Positions 43,916-52,344 of a stretch of 64,000 nt of DNA are shown here, piece after piece. Origin of the DNA: Gelatiniphilus marinus (lineage in GTDB: Bacteria > Bacteroidota > Bacteroidia > Flavobacteriales > Flavobacteriaceae). The position numbers and the translations under genes are program-made. The stretch lies in the NCBI RefSeq assembly GCF_042678305.1, contig NZ_JBHUDT010000003.1; one strand, written 5' to 3'. Within the stretch, counting starts at the first letter, position 1. Each line of letters opens with the position of its first letter. The notes under the pieces were generated by a model. That model made no database searches and was not told the DNA's origin. It saw only the letters and a list, made by a program, of their open reading frames with translations.

Positions 43916-43924
43916 ATTAACTTA
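43731..43924 (+). repeat. direct repeat copy 2
   Basis: This is the second copy of the 194-bp segment at 42975-43168, offset by 756 bp in the same orientation. It ends at TTAACTTA and is followed by unrelated sequence. The low divergence points to a recent event. Confidence 0.9.
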
Positions 43925-44073
43925 TGTATGCTAGGTCTAGCATTTATTTGCACCACGCAGCAACAACCCAAATTACGTAAAAAACTCGCCATAAAAGAGT
44001 TGTAATACAATTTAGCATTATAACACAGATTAAAATCTAATACTCAAAAAAAGTGCAATTAAATAATTTACCT

Positions 44074-44081
44074 TATTTTTG
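44074..44081 (+). promoter_or_regulatory. TATTTTTG -7 element for the ECF sigma factor
   Basis: TATTTTTG is a perfect TAnnTTTG match. A start site six or seven bases downstream would fall at the first bases of the A21 run (44088-44108), so the transcript would begin with A residues. The leader to the ATG at 44123 would be about 35 nt. Confidence 0.6.
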
Positions 44082-44087
44082 GTATTC

Positions 44088-44108
44088 AAAAAAAAAAAAA
44101 AAAAAAAA
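44088..44108 (+). repeat. homopolymer run of 21 A
   Basis: Twenty-one consecutive A residues lie between the -7 element and the ATG of the ECF sigma factor gene. This is the longest homopolymer I saw in the window. Such runs change length by slippage and at a transcription start can cause reiterative initiation. Confidence 0.9.
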
Positions 44109-44122
44109 CAATTGCACCGAAA

Positions 44123-44677
44123 ATGCCCAAACATCAAATAGACCCGAATAAGTGGATTGATTTATACGCAGACTACTTATTTAACTATACCATTACTAGA
44201 GTTAGCGACCGAGAGATTGCGCAAGATTTAGTACAGGACACCTTTTTGGCGGGTTTAAAATCGATGAAAAACTTTAAAGGCGAAGCGAGCGAGCGCACGT
44301 GGTTAATTTCAATTTTAAAACGAAAAATTATTGATCACTATCGTAAAATAAATTCTAAAAAAGGAAAGGCAGAAGTACGCATAACCTATAACGGAGACTC
44401 TGAAACCGAAGGCGATTGGCTTGAAGAACGTGTTGCCGACCCCTTCGATAAAACAGCCGAAGACACTTTGCAAAATGCAGAATTGGGCAAAGCAATACAC
44501 AACTGTTTGGACAAACTATCTAAAAAACAGGCCGAGGTTTTTAAAATGAAAACCATTCAAGGTTTTGAAACCCAGGTAATTTGTAATGAACTTAACATTA
44601 CAGCGTCTAACCTTTGGGTAATAATCCATAGAGCACGTACCGCTATGGCAGATTGCTTAAAAGAAAATTGGTTTTAA
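44123..44677 (+). CDS. ECF-type RNA polymerase sigma factor
   Basis: The 184-residue protein has sigma region 2 (AQDLVQDTFLAGLKSMKNFKG, then ERTWLISILKRKIIDHYRK, about residues 33-77) and region 4 (LSKKQAEVFKMKTIQGFETQVICNELNITASNLWVIIHRARTAMADCL, about 132-180). An acidic linker carries GDWLEERVADPFD. It is followed 2 bp later by a small Cys-rich gene, a likely regulatory partner. No FecR-type anti-sigma or TonB receptor is adjacent, so it is not a FecI-type unit. Confidence 0.92.
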   Translation: MPKHQIDPNKWIDLYADYLFNYTITRVSDREIAQDLVQDTFLAGLKSMKNFKGEASERTWLISILKRKIIDHYRKINSKKGKAEVRITYNGDSETEGDWLEERVADPFDKTAEDTLQNAELGKAIHNCLDKLSKKQAEVFKMKTIQGFETQVICNELNITASNLWVIIHRARTAMADCLKENWF

Positions 44678-44679
44678 TT

Positions 44680-44931
44680 ATGAAGATTATGATGCCTTGC
44701 GATAAAGCAAACCATGTATGCGATAAAACCCAATACAAAGAGGCCACGCTTTGGGAATTGATAAAACTTAACATACACCTATTATATTGCAGAGCCTGCA
44801 GGAAATACACAAAAAACAACACCCTGCTTACAAAAAAAATAAAGGAATCGAAAATAGAATGCTTAGACAATACCCGTAAAGCATCAATGAAAAAGAACCT
44901 GGACAAAGCCATTAGCCAACATTTAAACTAG
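44680..44931 (+). CDS. small Cys-rich protein, possible zinc-binding anti-sigma factor
   Basis: The 83-residue protein starts MKIMMPCDKANHVCDKTQYKEATLWELIKLNIHLLYCRACRKY (named by position, residues 1-43). It has two pairs of Cys with a His (C6, H10, C13; HLLYCRAC near 33-40), similar to zinc-finger anti-sigma factors of the ZAS type. The start at 44680 is chosen because it follows the sigma stop by 2 bp. An in-frame ATG at 44653 would overlap the sigma gene by 25 bp. It ends by overlapping the convergent UbiA-like gene by 4 bp. Anti-sigma function is inferred from position and Cys pattern. Confidence 0.7.
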   Translation: MKIMMPCDKANHVCDKTQYKEATLWELIKLNIHLLYCRACRKYTKNNTLLTKKIKESKIECLDNTRKASMKKNLDKAISQHLN

Positions 44932-45773
44932 CTTAAAAGCAATAACACTAGCCATAAAACAGGTACAGCTTCAACCCAAAAAGCACTGTAATAGGGCTTT
45001 TGCCCCACTTTAGAGCCTACCAGAAAACCCCCTGTAATTACAGCTATTATTAATAGCACGATGGTATTTGAGGTAGCGGTCCCAACTTTAAAAAAATCAA
45101 CAAAAAAGCAACCAGCCAATAACAAAACACCTAAAACCCGGGTTTGCCTAACACCTATTTTTTGAGGAATTGTTGAAAGTTTTAAACTATCGTACCGCAA
45201 ATCCCTAATTTCAAAGGGCAGCATTAAAACCCAGATAAAAACATAGCGCTGAATTCCCGTTAAAACCAAATCAACGCTAATATTGTATTGCTGGTTTACT
45301 ATAGGCAAAAAAACGGTAACGCCACACCAAACCAATGCTATTAAATAAATTTTTAGACCCGAAATGCTCCTTAAGTTTTGCTGGGCATCTACAAAAAAAT
45401 GCTTGGGCAAAAAAGGGATGGCGTAAAAAAAGGTAATTGCCCCAAAAACAAGAATACAGGCCAATGTGTTTATGTGCAATCCAAAAGCAAAATACACCAT
45501 GCACATAAAGCAGAAAAACGAAAACACCTTTATGGATTTTAACTTTTGCATGGCTTTTGGCAACACCAAACCCCTGTAATGAAATTTAGCAAGCCCAAAA
45601 TACTTAACAAAATTATAACCTACAATGGTTGCAAAAAACACAAAGCACAATAGGTTTTTATCGTATGGGGCACGATGCTCAATTAAGGTAATCCATGTTA
45701 ACGAAAACACAGATAACGCCACATGGACACTCCCGTTAACATAAAAGCCAAAAAGTTGCTTTATAAACCGCAT
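44928..45773 (-). CDS. UbiA-like polytopic membrane protein
   Basis: The 281-residue protein has about eight hydrophobic segments. The loop FEIRDLRYDSLKLSTIPQKIGVRQTRVLG resembles the second Asp-rich region of UbiA prenyltransferases, but the first loop (NFVKYFGLAKFHYRG) lacks the usual NDxxDxxxD, so activity is uncertain. It is probably an inner membrane protein of this flavobacterial family. It overlaps the small Cys-rich gene by 4 bp in a convergent arrangement. Confidence 0.6.
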   Translation of the reverse strand: MRFIKQLFGFYVNGSVHVALSVFSLTWITLIEHRAPYDKNLLCFVFFATIVGYNFVKYFGLAKFHYRGLVLPKAMQKLKSIKVFSFFCFMCMVYFAFGLHINTLACILVFGAITFFYAIPFLPKHFFVDAQQNLRSISGLKIYLIALVWCGVTVFLPIVNQQYNISVDLVLTGIQRYVFIWVLMLPFEIRDLRYDSLKLSTIPQKIGVRQTRVLGVLLLAGCFFVDFFKVGTATSNTIVLLIIAVITGGFLVGSKVGQKPYYSAFWVEAVPVLWLVLLLLS

Positions 45774-45859
45774 TGCACAAAAATAGGCAAACTGTTAATA
45801 AGGCTTTTAATTGGTTAAAAACTTTCGGTTTTATCTATTTATCCATCCTTTTTATTGCT

Positions 45860-45867
45860 TATTTTTG
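45860..45867 (+). promoter_or_regulatory. TATTTTTG -7 element for gcvP
   Basis: TATTTTTG matches the TAnnTTTG consensus and lies 27 bp upstream of the gcvP ATG at 45895. The sequence upstream of the ATG that is open in the same frame lies in front of this element and is thus not translated from this promoter. Confidence 0.6.
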
Positions 45868-45894
45868 CAAAACATTTATTCAAAACCTAACGCA

Positions 45895-48744
45895 ATGAAT
45901 ACAAAAGCTTTTGCACTACGCCATATAGGCCCCAGAGAAGACGACCAAAACCTAATGTTAGAAACCATTGGTGCAGATTCTTTGGACCAATTAATTTACG
46001 AAACCATTCCGGACGATATTCGTTTACAAAACGGTTTGAATTTAGACGCTCCCATGACCGAACACGAATACCTGCTTCATATCCACGATTTATCTAAATT
46101 AAACAAAGCGCGCAAAACCTACATTGGTTTAGGCTATCACCCTACGGTTATGCCCGCCGTTATTCAACGAAATATTCTTGAAAACCCAGGTTGGTACACG
46201 GCATATACACCCTATCAAGCCGAAATTGCCCAAGGCAGACTGGAAGCCCTTTTAAATTTCCAAACCATGATTATCGATTTAACAGGTATGGAAATCGCCA
46301 ATGCTTCTTTATTAGACGAGAGTACCGCTGCGGCTGAAGCTATGGGTTTATTATTTGCTGTTCGCCCGCGCAGTCAGAAAAAAACAGGTGTAAATAAGTT
46401 TTTCGTTTCTAAAAATATTTTACCACAAACCTTATCGCTTTTACAAACCAGAGCGAACCCTATTGGTATTGAATTGGTAGTTGGAGATGAAGAGGCCTTT
46501 GATTTTTCAAATGAATTTTTCGGAGCCTTATTACAGTACCCCGGTAAAGATGGCCAAATTACAGATATAAAATCTTTTATCACTAAAGCCAATGAAGCCG
46601 AAATTAAAGTAGCCGTTGCTGCTGATATTTTAAGTTTGGTAAAACTAGAAGCTCCAGGTAAATTTGGTGCCGATGTTGTGGTTGGCACAACCCAGCGCTT
46701 TGGTATTCCTATGGGCTACGGTGGGCCTCATGCGGCATTTTTTGCTACAAAAGAAGCCTATAAACGCGATATTCCGGGGCGTATTATTGGCGTAACCAAA
46801 GATGCCAATGGCAATAGAGCCTTACGTATGGCATTGCAAACCAGAGAACAACATATTAAAAGAGACAAAGCCACATCAAACATTTGTACAGCTCAAGTAC
46901 TTTTAGCTGTTATGGCTGGCATGTATGCAGTATATCATGGCCCAAAAGGTTTAAAATTTATTGCCAATAACGTACACAACAAAACAGTAACGCTAGCCAA
47001 CGCCTTAACCAAAATAGGCTACAAGCAAGTAAACACCTCTTATTTTGATACGCTTCAAATAAAAACAAAAGCTAAAAAAATAAAGAAAATTGCTACCAAG
47101 AAAAAGGTAAACCTATATTACCCAGATAAAGAAACCGTTACTATTTCTATTAACGAAACCACAACCACTAGAGATATTAACTATTTAATTTCCATTTTCG
47201 CCCAGGCAGCAAAAAAAGAAACCATTATAATTTCATCTGTTGAAGAAGCCAACAATATAGAGCAACCGCTTCAAAGGCGCTCAGAATTTTTAACCGATAC
47301 TGTTTTTAATACCCATCATTCAGAAACCGAATTGATGCGTTACATAAAATCGTTAGAACGCAAAGATTTATCATTAAACCATTCCATGATTTCCTTAGGA
47401 TCGTGTACCATGAAACTAAATGCAGCTGCCGAAATGCTGCCATTAAGCTGGTTTAAATGGGGTAATATTCATCCGTTTGCACCCCTAAAACAAGCCAAAG
47501 GCTATTTAACGGTTTTAAAAGAATTAGAAGATCAATTAACAGAAATCACTGGTTTTGCGGCCACCTCTTTACAACCAAATTCTGGTGCGCAAGGCGAGTT
47601 TGCAGGCCTTATGGTTATTAAAGCCTATCACGAATCGCGAGGAGACCATCACAGAAATATTTGTTTAATCCCGTCTTCTGCACATGGTACAAACCCAGCA
47701 AGTGCAGTAATGGCAGGTATGAAAGTAGTGGTAACCAAATCTACAGAAGAAGGAAACATTGATGTAAACGATTTACGCGAAAAAGCCGAATTACATGCAG
47801 CTAATTTATCTTGTATCATGGTAACCTATCCATCAACACATGGAGTTTACGAATCGGCCATTAAAGAAATCACCCAAATTATTCACGATAATGGCGGGCA
47901 AGTCTATATGGACGGTGCCAATATGAATGCCCAAGTTGGCTTAACCAACCCCGGCAATATCGGAGCAGATGTTTGCCATTTAAACCTCCACAAAACCTTT
48001 GCTATTCCGCATGGCGGTGGCGGCCCCGGTGTTGGCCCCATTTGCGTTGCCAAACAACTCGTTCCGTTTTTACCAGGAAACCCAGTTGTAAAAACCGGCG
48101 GAGACAAAGCCATTACAGCCATTTCAGCTGCACCTTTTGGCTCTGCTTTAGCTTGCTTGATTTCTTATGGTTACATTAAAATGTTGGGAGCAGACGGCTT
48201 AACACAGGCTACCAAAATCGCTATACTAAACGCCAATTACATCAAGCAGCGTTTACAAGGCAGTTTTGATACGCTGTACTCTGGAGAGCGTGGTCGTGCA
48301 GCACACGAAATGATTGTAGATTGCAGAGCTTTTAAAGCACACGGAATTGAGGTAAGCGATATTGCAAAACGATTAATGGATTACGGTTTTCATGCACCTA
48401 CTGTATCGTTCCCAGTTGCTGGAACCTTAATGATCGAACCTACCGAAAGCGAAAGTAAAGCCGAAATGGATCGTTTTTGCGACGCCATGATTTCAATAAA
48501 AAAAGAAATCGACCAAGCTTCAAAAGAAAACACTAACAATGTGCTTAAAAACGCACCCCATACTTTAGATATGATTACGAATGATGAGTGGCAATTTCCT
48601 TACACCAGACAAGAAGCAGCTTTTCCATTGGAATATGTGAAAGACAATAAGTTTTGGCCCAGTGTAAGACGTGTTGACGATGCCTATGGCGACAGAAATT
48701 TAGTTTGTTCCTGTACACCAATTGAAGCCTATGCCGAAGCCTAA
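45895..48744 (+). CDS. gcvP: glycine dehydrogenase (decarboxylating), P-protein
   Basis: The start at 45895 (MNTKAFALRHIGPREDDQNLML) gives 949 residues, the usual size of the fused P-protein with N- and C-terminal PLP-type halves. Signatures include TPYQAEIAQGRLEALLNFQTMI, GYGGPHAAFFATKEAYKRDIPGR and SHGSC-type LGSCTMKLNAAAEMLPL, with the PLP lysine in NLHKTFAIPHGGGGPG. It decarboxylates glycine and loads the aminomethyl group on the H-protein. Genes for H and T proteins are not in the window. The stop codon is inside a 16-bp palindrome. Confidence 0.96.
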   Translation: MNTKAFALRHIGPREDDQNLMLETIGADSLDQLIYETIPDDIRLQNGLNLDAPMTEHEYLLHIHDLSKLNKARKTYIGLGYHPTVMPAVIQRNILENPGWYTAYTPYQAEIAQGRLEALLNFQTMIIDLTGMEIANASLLDESTAAAEAMGLLFAVRPRSQKKTGVNKFFVSKNILPQTLSLLQTRANPIGIELVVGDEEAFDFSNEFFGALLQYPGKDGQITDIKSFITKANEAEIKVAVAADILSLVKLEAPGKFGADVVVGTTQRFGIPMGYGGPHAAFFATKEAYKRDIPGRIIGVTKDANGNRALRMALQTREQHIKRDKATSNICTAQVLLAVMAGMYAVYHGPKGLKFIANNVHNKTVTLANALTKIGYKQVNTSYFDTLQIKTKAKKIKKIATKKKVNLYYPDKETVTISINETTTTRDINYLISIFAQAAKKETIIISSVEEANNIEQPLQRRSEFLTDTVFNTHHSETELMRYIKSLERKDLSLNHSMISLGSCTMKLNAAAEMLPLSWFKWGNIHPFAPLKQAKGYLTVLKELEDQLTEITGFAATSLQPNSGAQGEFAGLMVIKAYHESRGDHHRNICLIPSSAHGTNPASAVMAGMKVVVTKSTEEGNIDVNDLREKAELHAANLSCIMVTYPSTHGVYESAIKEITQIIHDNGGQVYMDGANMNAQVGLTNPGNIGADVCHLNLHKTFAIPHGGGGPGVGPICVAKQLVPFLPGNPVVKTGGDKAITAISAAPFGSALACLISYGYIKMLGADGLTQATKIAILNANYIKQRLQGSFDTLYSGERGRAAHEMIVDCRAFKAHGIEVSDIAKRLMDYGFHAPTVSFPVAGTLMIEPTESESKAEMDRFCDAMISIKKEIDQASKENTNNVLKNAPHTLDMITNDEWQFPYTRQEAAFPLEYVKDNKFWPSVRRVDDAYGDRNLVCSCTPIEAYAEA

Positions 48745-48756
48745 TTAGGCTTTTGA
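48735..48756 (+). terminator. palindrome over the gcvP stop codon, possible terminator
   Basis: AAGCCTAATTAGGCTT (48737-48752) is a perfect 16-bp palindrome that includes the gcvP stop (48742-48744) and is followed by TT. The loop is minimal, so terminator strength is uncertain. Confidence 0.45.
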
Positions 48757-48850
48757 ACATCGTAAATTGAAACAAAACAAAGCCTTAATTTAAGCACAAA
48801 CCCTTAACTTGCACCCGCTTATTTAACATAAAGTAATTTTTTATTTTTTC

Positions 48851-49909
48851 ATGACTATAAAAATCACAGGCACGGGGAGTTACATTCCTAACAATGTAGA
48901 AAAAAACGAAGACTTCTATCAACATGAGTTTTTAAATAGCGATGGCTCTTCAATAAATGCCCCAAACGAGGTTATTGTAGAAAAATTCAAAGCCATTACA
49001 GGAATTGGAGAACGCAGGTATGCCGAACAAAAACTAAACACCTCTGATATTGCTTTTTTTGCAGCTGAAAAAGCCATTGAAAACGCAAAAATTAATCGCG
49101 AAGACATCGATTATATTATTGTTGCCCATAATTATGGCGATGTAAAACACAATACAGAACAAAGCGATACCGTACCCAGTATTGCCTCAAGGGTTAAACA
49201 TCTTTTAAAAATTAAAAACCCAAAATGTGTGGGTTACGATTTGCTTTTTGGATGCCCAGGTTGGGTAGAAGGTGTTATTCAAGCCAATGCATTTATAAAA
49301 TCTGGAATAGCCAAAACATGCTTGGTTATTGGTGCAGAAACCCTCTCTCGGGTTATCGATCCGCACGATAGAGATTCTATGATTTATAGCGATGGAGCCG
49401 GTGCTGTTATTGTAGAAGCATCAAACGAAACCGGTGGTATATTAACTCACGAAACAGCCACCTTTGCCTTAGATGAAGCCCATTTTATATTTTTTGGAGA
49501 AACCAATAATCCAGAGATAAATGATAAACGTCGCTACATAAAAATGTATGGCAGAAAAATTTACGAATTTGCCATTAGCAACGTGCCAAAAGCCATGAAA
49601 TCCTGCTTAGACAAAAGCGGAATAGACATTAAAGACCTAAAAAAAATCCTTATCCATCAAGCCAACGAAAAAATGGACGAAGCTATTGTAAAGCGCTTTT
49701 ACAAGCTTTACAAAATGCAACCACCAGAGCACATTATGCCCATGACCATAGGTAAATTAGGCAACTCTAGCGTAGCAACGGTACCTACATTATACGACCT
49801 TATTTTAAATGGAAAAATGGAAAACCAACAGATAAACAAAGGCGATATTATTATGTTTGCTAGTGTTGGCGCAGGTATGAATATTAATGCTATTGTTTAT
49901 CAGCACTAA
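48851..49909 (+). CDS. 3-oxoacyl-ACP synthase III (FabH) family protein
   Basis: The 352-residue thiolase-fold protein has a Cys in GYDLLFGCPGWVEGV (about residues 129-143), a His in LIHQANEKM and an Asn in GKLGNSSVATVPTLYDL, which complete the Cys-His-Asn triad of KAS III enzymes. The C-terminal GDIIMFASVGAGMNINAIVY is normal. Paired with a methyltransferase and a glycosyltransferase downstream, it may act in a secondary lipid pathway rather than in housekeeping fatty acid initiation. That role is inferred from context. Confidence 0.85.
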   Translation: MTIKITGTGSYIPNNVEKNEDFYQHEFLNSDGSSINAPNEVIVEKFKAITGIGERRYAEQKLNTSDIAFFAAEKAIENAKINREDIDYIIVAHNYGDVKHNTEQSDTVPSIASRVKHLLKIKNPKCVGYDLLFGCPGWVEGVIQANAFIKSGIAKTCLVIGAETLSRVIDPHDRDSMIYSDGAGAVIVEASNETGGILTHETATFALDEAHFIFFGETNNPEINDKRRYIKMYGRKIYEFAISNVPKAMKSCLDKSGIDIKDLKKILIHQANEKMDEAIVKRFYKLYKMQPPEHIMPMTIGKLGNSSVATVPTLYDLILNGKMENQQINKGDIIMFASVGAGMNINAIVYQH

Positions 49910-49968
49910 TATGCTTAATGGTTATTTAAGGTTTTCGCTTTCGCGGAAATGAAAAAACAAATTATTGC

Positions 49969-50505
49969 ATGTACGAGAAAAGCTATCCGAACAAACGCTT
50001 TAAACATACCATTGAATTTTTAGGCAAACACATATCAACTGCTGAAACTATTTTAGATTTAGGCGTTGCAAATCCGTTTTCCAAAATCATGCAAGACCAT
50101 GGCTATAAAGTTGAAAACACCAAAGGTGAAGATTTGGATATCGACACATATACCATTACAAATTCTGATGCAGAAGTTGTTACCGCTTTCGAAATATTCG
50201 AACACCTGCTCTCCCCCTTTACCGTTTTAAAAGCTATAAAGGCCGATAAATTGGTGGCGAGCGTGCCGCTTAAATTATGGTTCTCCTCGGCTTACCGAAG
50301 CAAAACCGATATGTTGGACAGACATTACCACGAGTTTGAAGATTGGCAATTCGATTGGCTTCTGGAAAAAACCGGCTGGAAAATCATGGACAGTAAAAAA
50401 TGGACCAACCCCACTAAAAAAATCGGTATCCGCCCTATTTTACGTTGGTTTACACCAAGATACTATATTGTTTATGCCGAAAAAATAAAAAATTCCAAAA
50501 CATAA
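49969..50505 (+). CDS. SAM-dependent methyltransferase
   Basis: The 178-residue protein contains a class I methyltransferase motif I variant (TILDLGVANPFSKIMQDHGY) and an acidic motif II (GEDLDIDTY). A post-II segment (VVTAFEIFEHLLSPFTVLKAI) follows, as in SAM-dependent enzymes of the UbiE/Methyltransf_11 type. A short dispersed repeat (CGCTTTCGCGGAAATG near 49935-49950) precedes the ATG. It lies in tandem with the FabH-like gene and the glycosyltransferase gene. The acceptor is unknown. Confidence 0.8.
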   Translation: MYEKSYPNKRFKHTIEFLGKHISTAETILDLGVANPFSKIMQDHGYKVENTKGEDLDIDTYTITNSDAEVVTAFEIFEHLLSPFTVLKAIKADKLVASVPLKLWFSSAYRSKTDMLDRHYHEFEDWQFDWLLEKTGWKIMDSKKWTNPTKKIGIRPILRWFTPRYYIVYAEKIKNSKT

Positions 50506-50551
50506 ACTCCAAATCCTAAAAAGTTTAACTTTGATTATTAAACTTTAAACT

Positions 50552-51400
50552 TTGAATTTCTACATCATCATTCCTGCGCACAACGAAGCCTCTTCAATAA
50601 AACTGACTTTAGATTCGTTGGTAAACCAAACCCATTTACCCAAAAAAGTGGTTGTGGTTAATGATAATTCTACCGATAACACACAAGATATTGTTGAAGC
50701 TTTCGCTGAAAAGCACCAGTGGATTTCATTGGTAAATACCTCATCTTCAAACCAACATTTACCGGGTACAAAAATCATTAATGCCTTTTATAAAGGGTTT
50801 GAAACTTTAGATGCTAATTATGATGTGGTCTGTAAATTTGATGCAGACTTAATTTTCCCTGAAAACTATTTAAAACAGCTCGCTTTTCATTTTAACAATA
50901 ATGAAAAACTAGGGATGGCTTCGGGGTTTTGCTATATTGAAAAACATGGCGAATGGGTATTGGAAAACCTAACCAATAAAGACCACATTCGCGGCGCTTT
51001 AAAAGCTTACAGAAAACAATGTTTTTTAGAAATAGGAAAACTTAAACCCTCAATGGGCTGGGACACGGTTGATGAGTTGCTGGCACAATTTTACGGCTGG
51101 CAAATTTTAACCGACGATACCCTTAAAGTAAAACACCTAAAACCAACAGGCATAAGCTATAATAAAGCCTCAAAATATTTGCAAGGCGAAGCCATGTATA
51201 AAATGCGATATGGTTTTGTAATCACATTTATTTCGGCTTTAAAATTGGCTTTTAAAAAGAATAGTTTCAGATTATTTATAGATTATTTAGCGGGTTATTT
51301 TAAAGCTAAAAAACAAAAATTAGAGCATTTGGTTTCTGAAAAAGAAGGTGAATTTATTAGGGGTTTACGGTGGAAAGGCATGCTAAAAAAACTAAAATAA
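50552..51400 (+). CDS. family 2 glycosyltransferase
   Basis: A TTG start at 50552 begins MNFYIIIPAHNEASSIKLTL, the standard GT-A fold N-terminus. The 282-residue protein has KKVVVVNDNSTDNTQDIVEAFAEKHQW, the metal-binding DxD as KFDADLIFPENYL near residue 90, and a C-terminal basic region. No membrane helices are obvious, so it is probably cytoplasmic and membrane-associated. It forms a small cassette with the methyltransferase and FabH-like genes. Confidence 0.85.
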   Translation: MNFYIIIPAHNEASSIKLTLDSLVNQTHLPKKVVVVNDNSTDNTQDIVEAFAEKHQWISLVNTSSSNQHLPGTKIINAFYKGFETLDANYDVVCKFDADLIFPENYLKQLAFHFNNNEKLGMASGFCYIEKHGEWVLENLTNKDHIRGALKAYRKQCFLEIGKLKPSMGWDTVDELLAQFYGWQILTDDTLKVKHLKPTGISYNKASKYLQGEAMYKMRYGFVITFISALKLAFKKNSFRLFIDYLAGYFKAKKQKLEHLVSEKEGEFIRGLRWKGMLKKLK

Positions 51401-51445
51401 GTACAATCTCGAAAACTTGACTTTGTCAGAAAAAAAAGATACCTT

Positions 51446-51501
51446 CGTTTAACGGTGGATATAAGCCATTAAAACGGCGCATATCCGCGAACCGTTAAAC
51501 G
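51446..51501. repeat. 56-bp imperfect palindrome between convergent genes
   Basis: CGTTTAACGGTGGATAT (51446-51462) pairs with ATATCCGCGAACCGTTAAACG (positions 51481-51501, with bulges). The hairpin fills the gap between the glycosyltransferase and nuclease genes. It could act as a bidirectional terminator, but no T-run is present; a dispersed repeat is equally likely. Confidence 0.6.
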
Positions 51502-51533
51502 TACCACCCAAATAGTCTAAAAAAGCATTCCAC

Positions 51534-52343
51534 CTATTTAAAACTCCAACCTTTATAACTGCCGGATGCTTCCAATTTGTTTTCAATAGCATCATCCAGT
51601 TGAGGGAAAAAATCTATGCCCGTTAAGTTTTCAATAGTATCCACAGAAACCACAAACTCATATAAGGGTTTATCGGAATCTTTGTGAGGCATCAAAAAAG
51701 CGATCATTTTAGTTTCGCCGCTATTGTAATCAATCAGTACTTTATAAAACTGATTAGGCACAGAAACATCTTCTTCTCCAATAGTTTTCATTTTTCCTTT
51801 TAAAACGCCTCCCGTTATTACAAAAACGCCATCGTACTTACTGGCCCAATAACGCACTTTTTGTTCTAAGGTATTCCAAACACCCGCATTGAAATTGTGT
51901 TTTTGCGGACTTATATTACTGGTTAAAAAGGTTTCGTCGTGCGCCAATTTACTGTATCGCCTATCGGCTGCAGGACAAAGATGCCCGCGATTGTAACCCG
52001 AATTTTTATAATTGCGCCAATGGGCTGAACCGGTTTTTACAGCTTCGTCAACCTCAAAATAAGGGCGGGTAAAATTCGAATTTGAAAGATGCGATTTCTT
52101 TAACTCGTAAGCCACCCATTCCGCTTGCTCGTGCGGTTCGCTATACGATAACGAATAGCCTTGGTGATGAACGATTTGCCCCGTGGTACTGGATGGCAAA
52201 AAAAAGGCGTTGGTTTCATTTTTAGCTGATTTACCTTGAGAAACAACGTTGGCTTTTTCTTCTTCGTTTAAAAAATACTCGTAGCCATAAACACATAAAA
52301 CGATTATAATGGCCACAATAGAATATAAGGTGCGCTTGCTCAA
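51534..52343 (-). CDS. DNA/RNA non-specific endonuclease (NucA type), exported
   Basis: The 269-residue protein has an N-terminal signal/anchor (MSKRTLYSIVAIIIVLCVYGYEYF) and the beta-beta-alpha metal nuclease fold. The active-site motif reads NRGHLCPAADR near residue 118, with the general-base His in RGH, followed by FLTSNISPQKHNFNAGVW, where Asn ligates magnesium. It should degrade nucleic acids in the periplasm or outside. It begins 2 bp after the PafA-type phosphatase on the same strand, suggesting joint phosphorus scavenging. Confidence 0.9.
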   Translation of the reverse strand: MSKRTLYSIVAIIIVLCVYGYEYFLNEEEKANVVSQGKSAKNETNAFFLPSSTTGQIVHHQGYSLSYSEPHEQAEWVAYELKKSHLSNSNFTRPYFEVDEAVKTGSAHWRNYKNSGYNRGHLCPAADRRYSKLAHDETFLTSNISPQKHNFNAGVWNTLEQKVRYWASKYDGVFVITGGVLKGKMKTIGEEDVSVPNQFYKVLIDYNSGETKMIAFLMPHKDSDKPLYEFVVSVDTIENLTGIDFFPQLDDAIENKLEASGSYKGWSFK

Positions 52344-52344
52344 A

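Noticed and set aside
42975..43924. Assembly artefact as cause of the 194-bp duplication
   Set aside because: The copies differ at about three bases and have different flanks, so simple misassembly is unlikely, although raw reads were not available to me.
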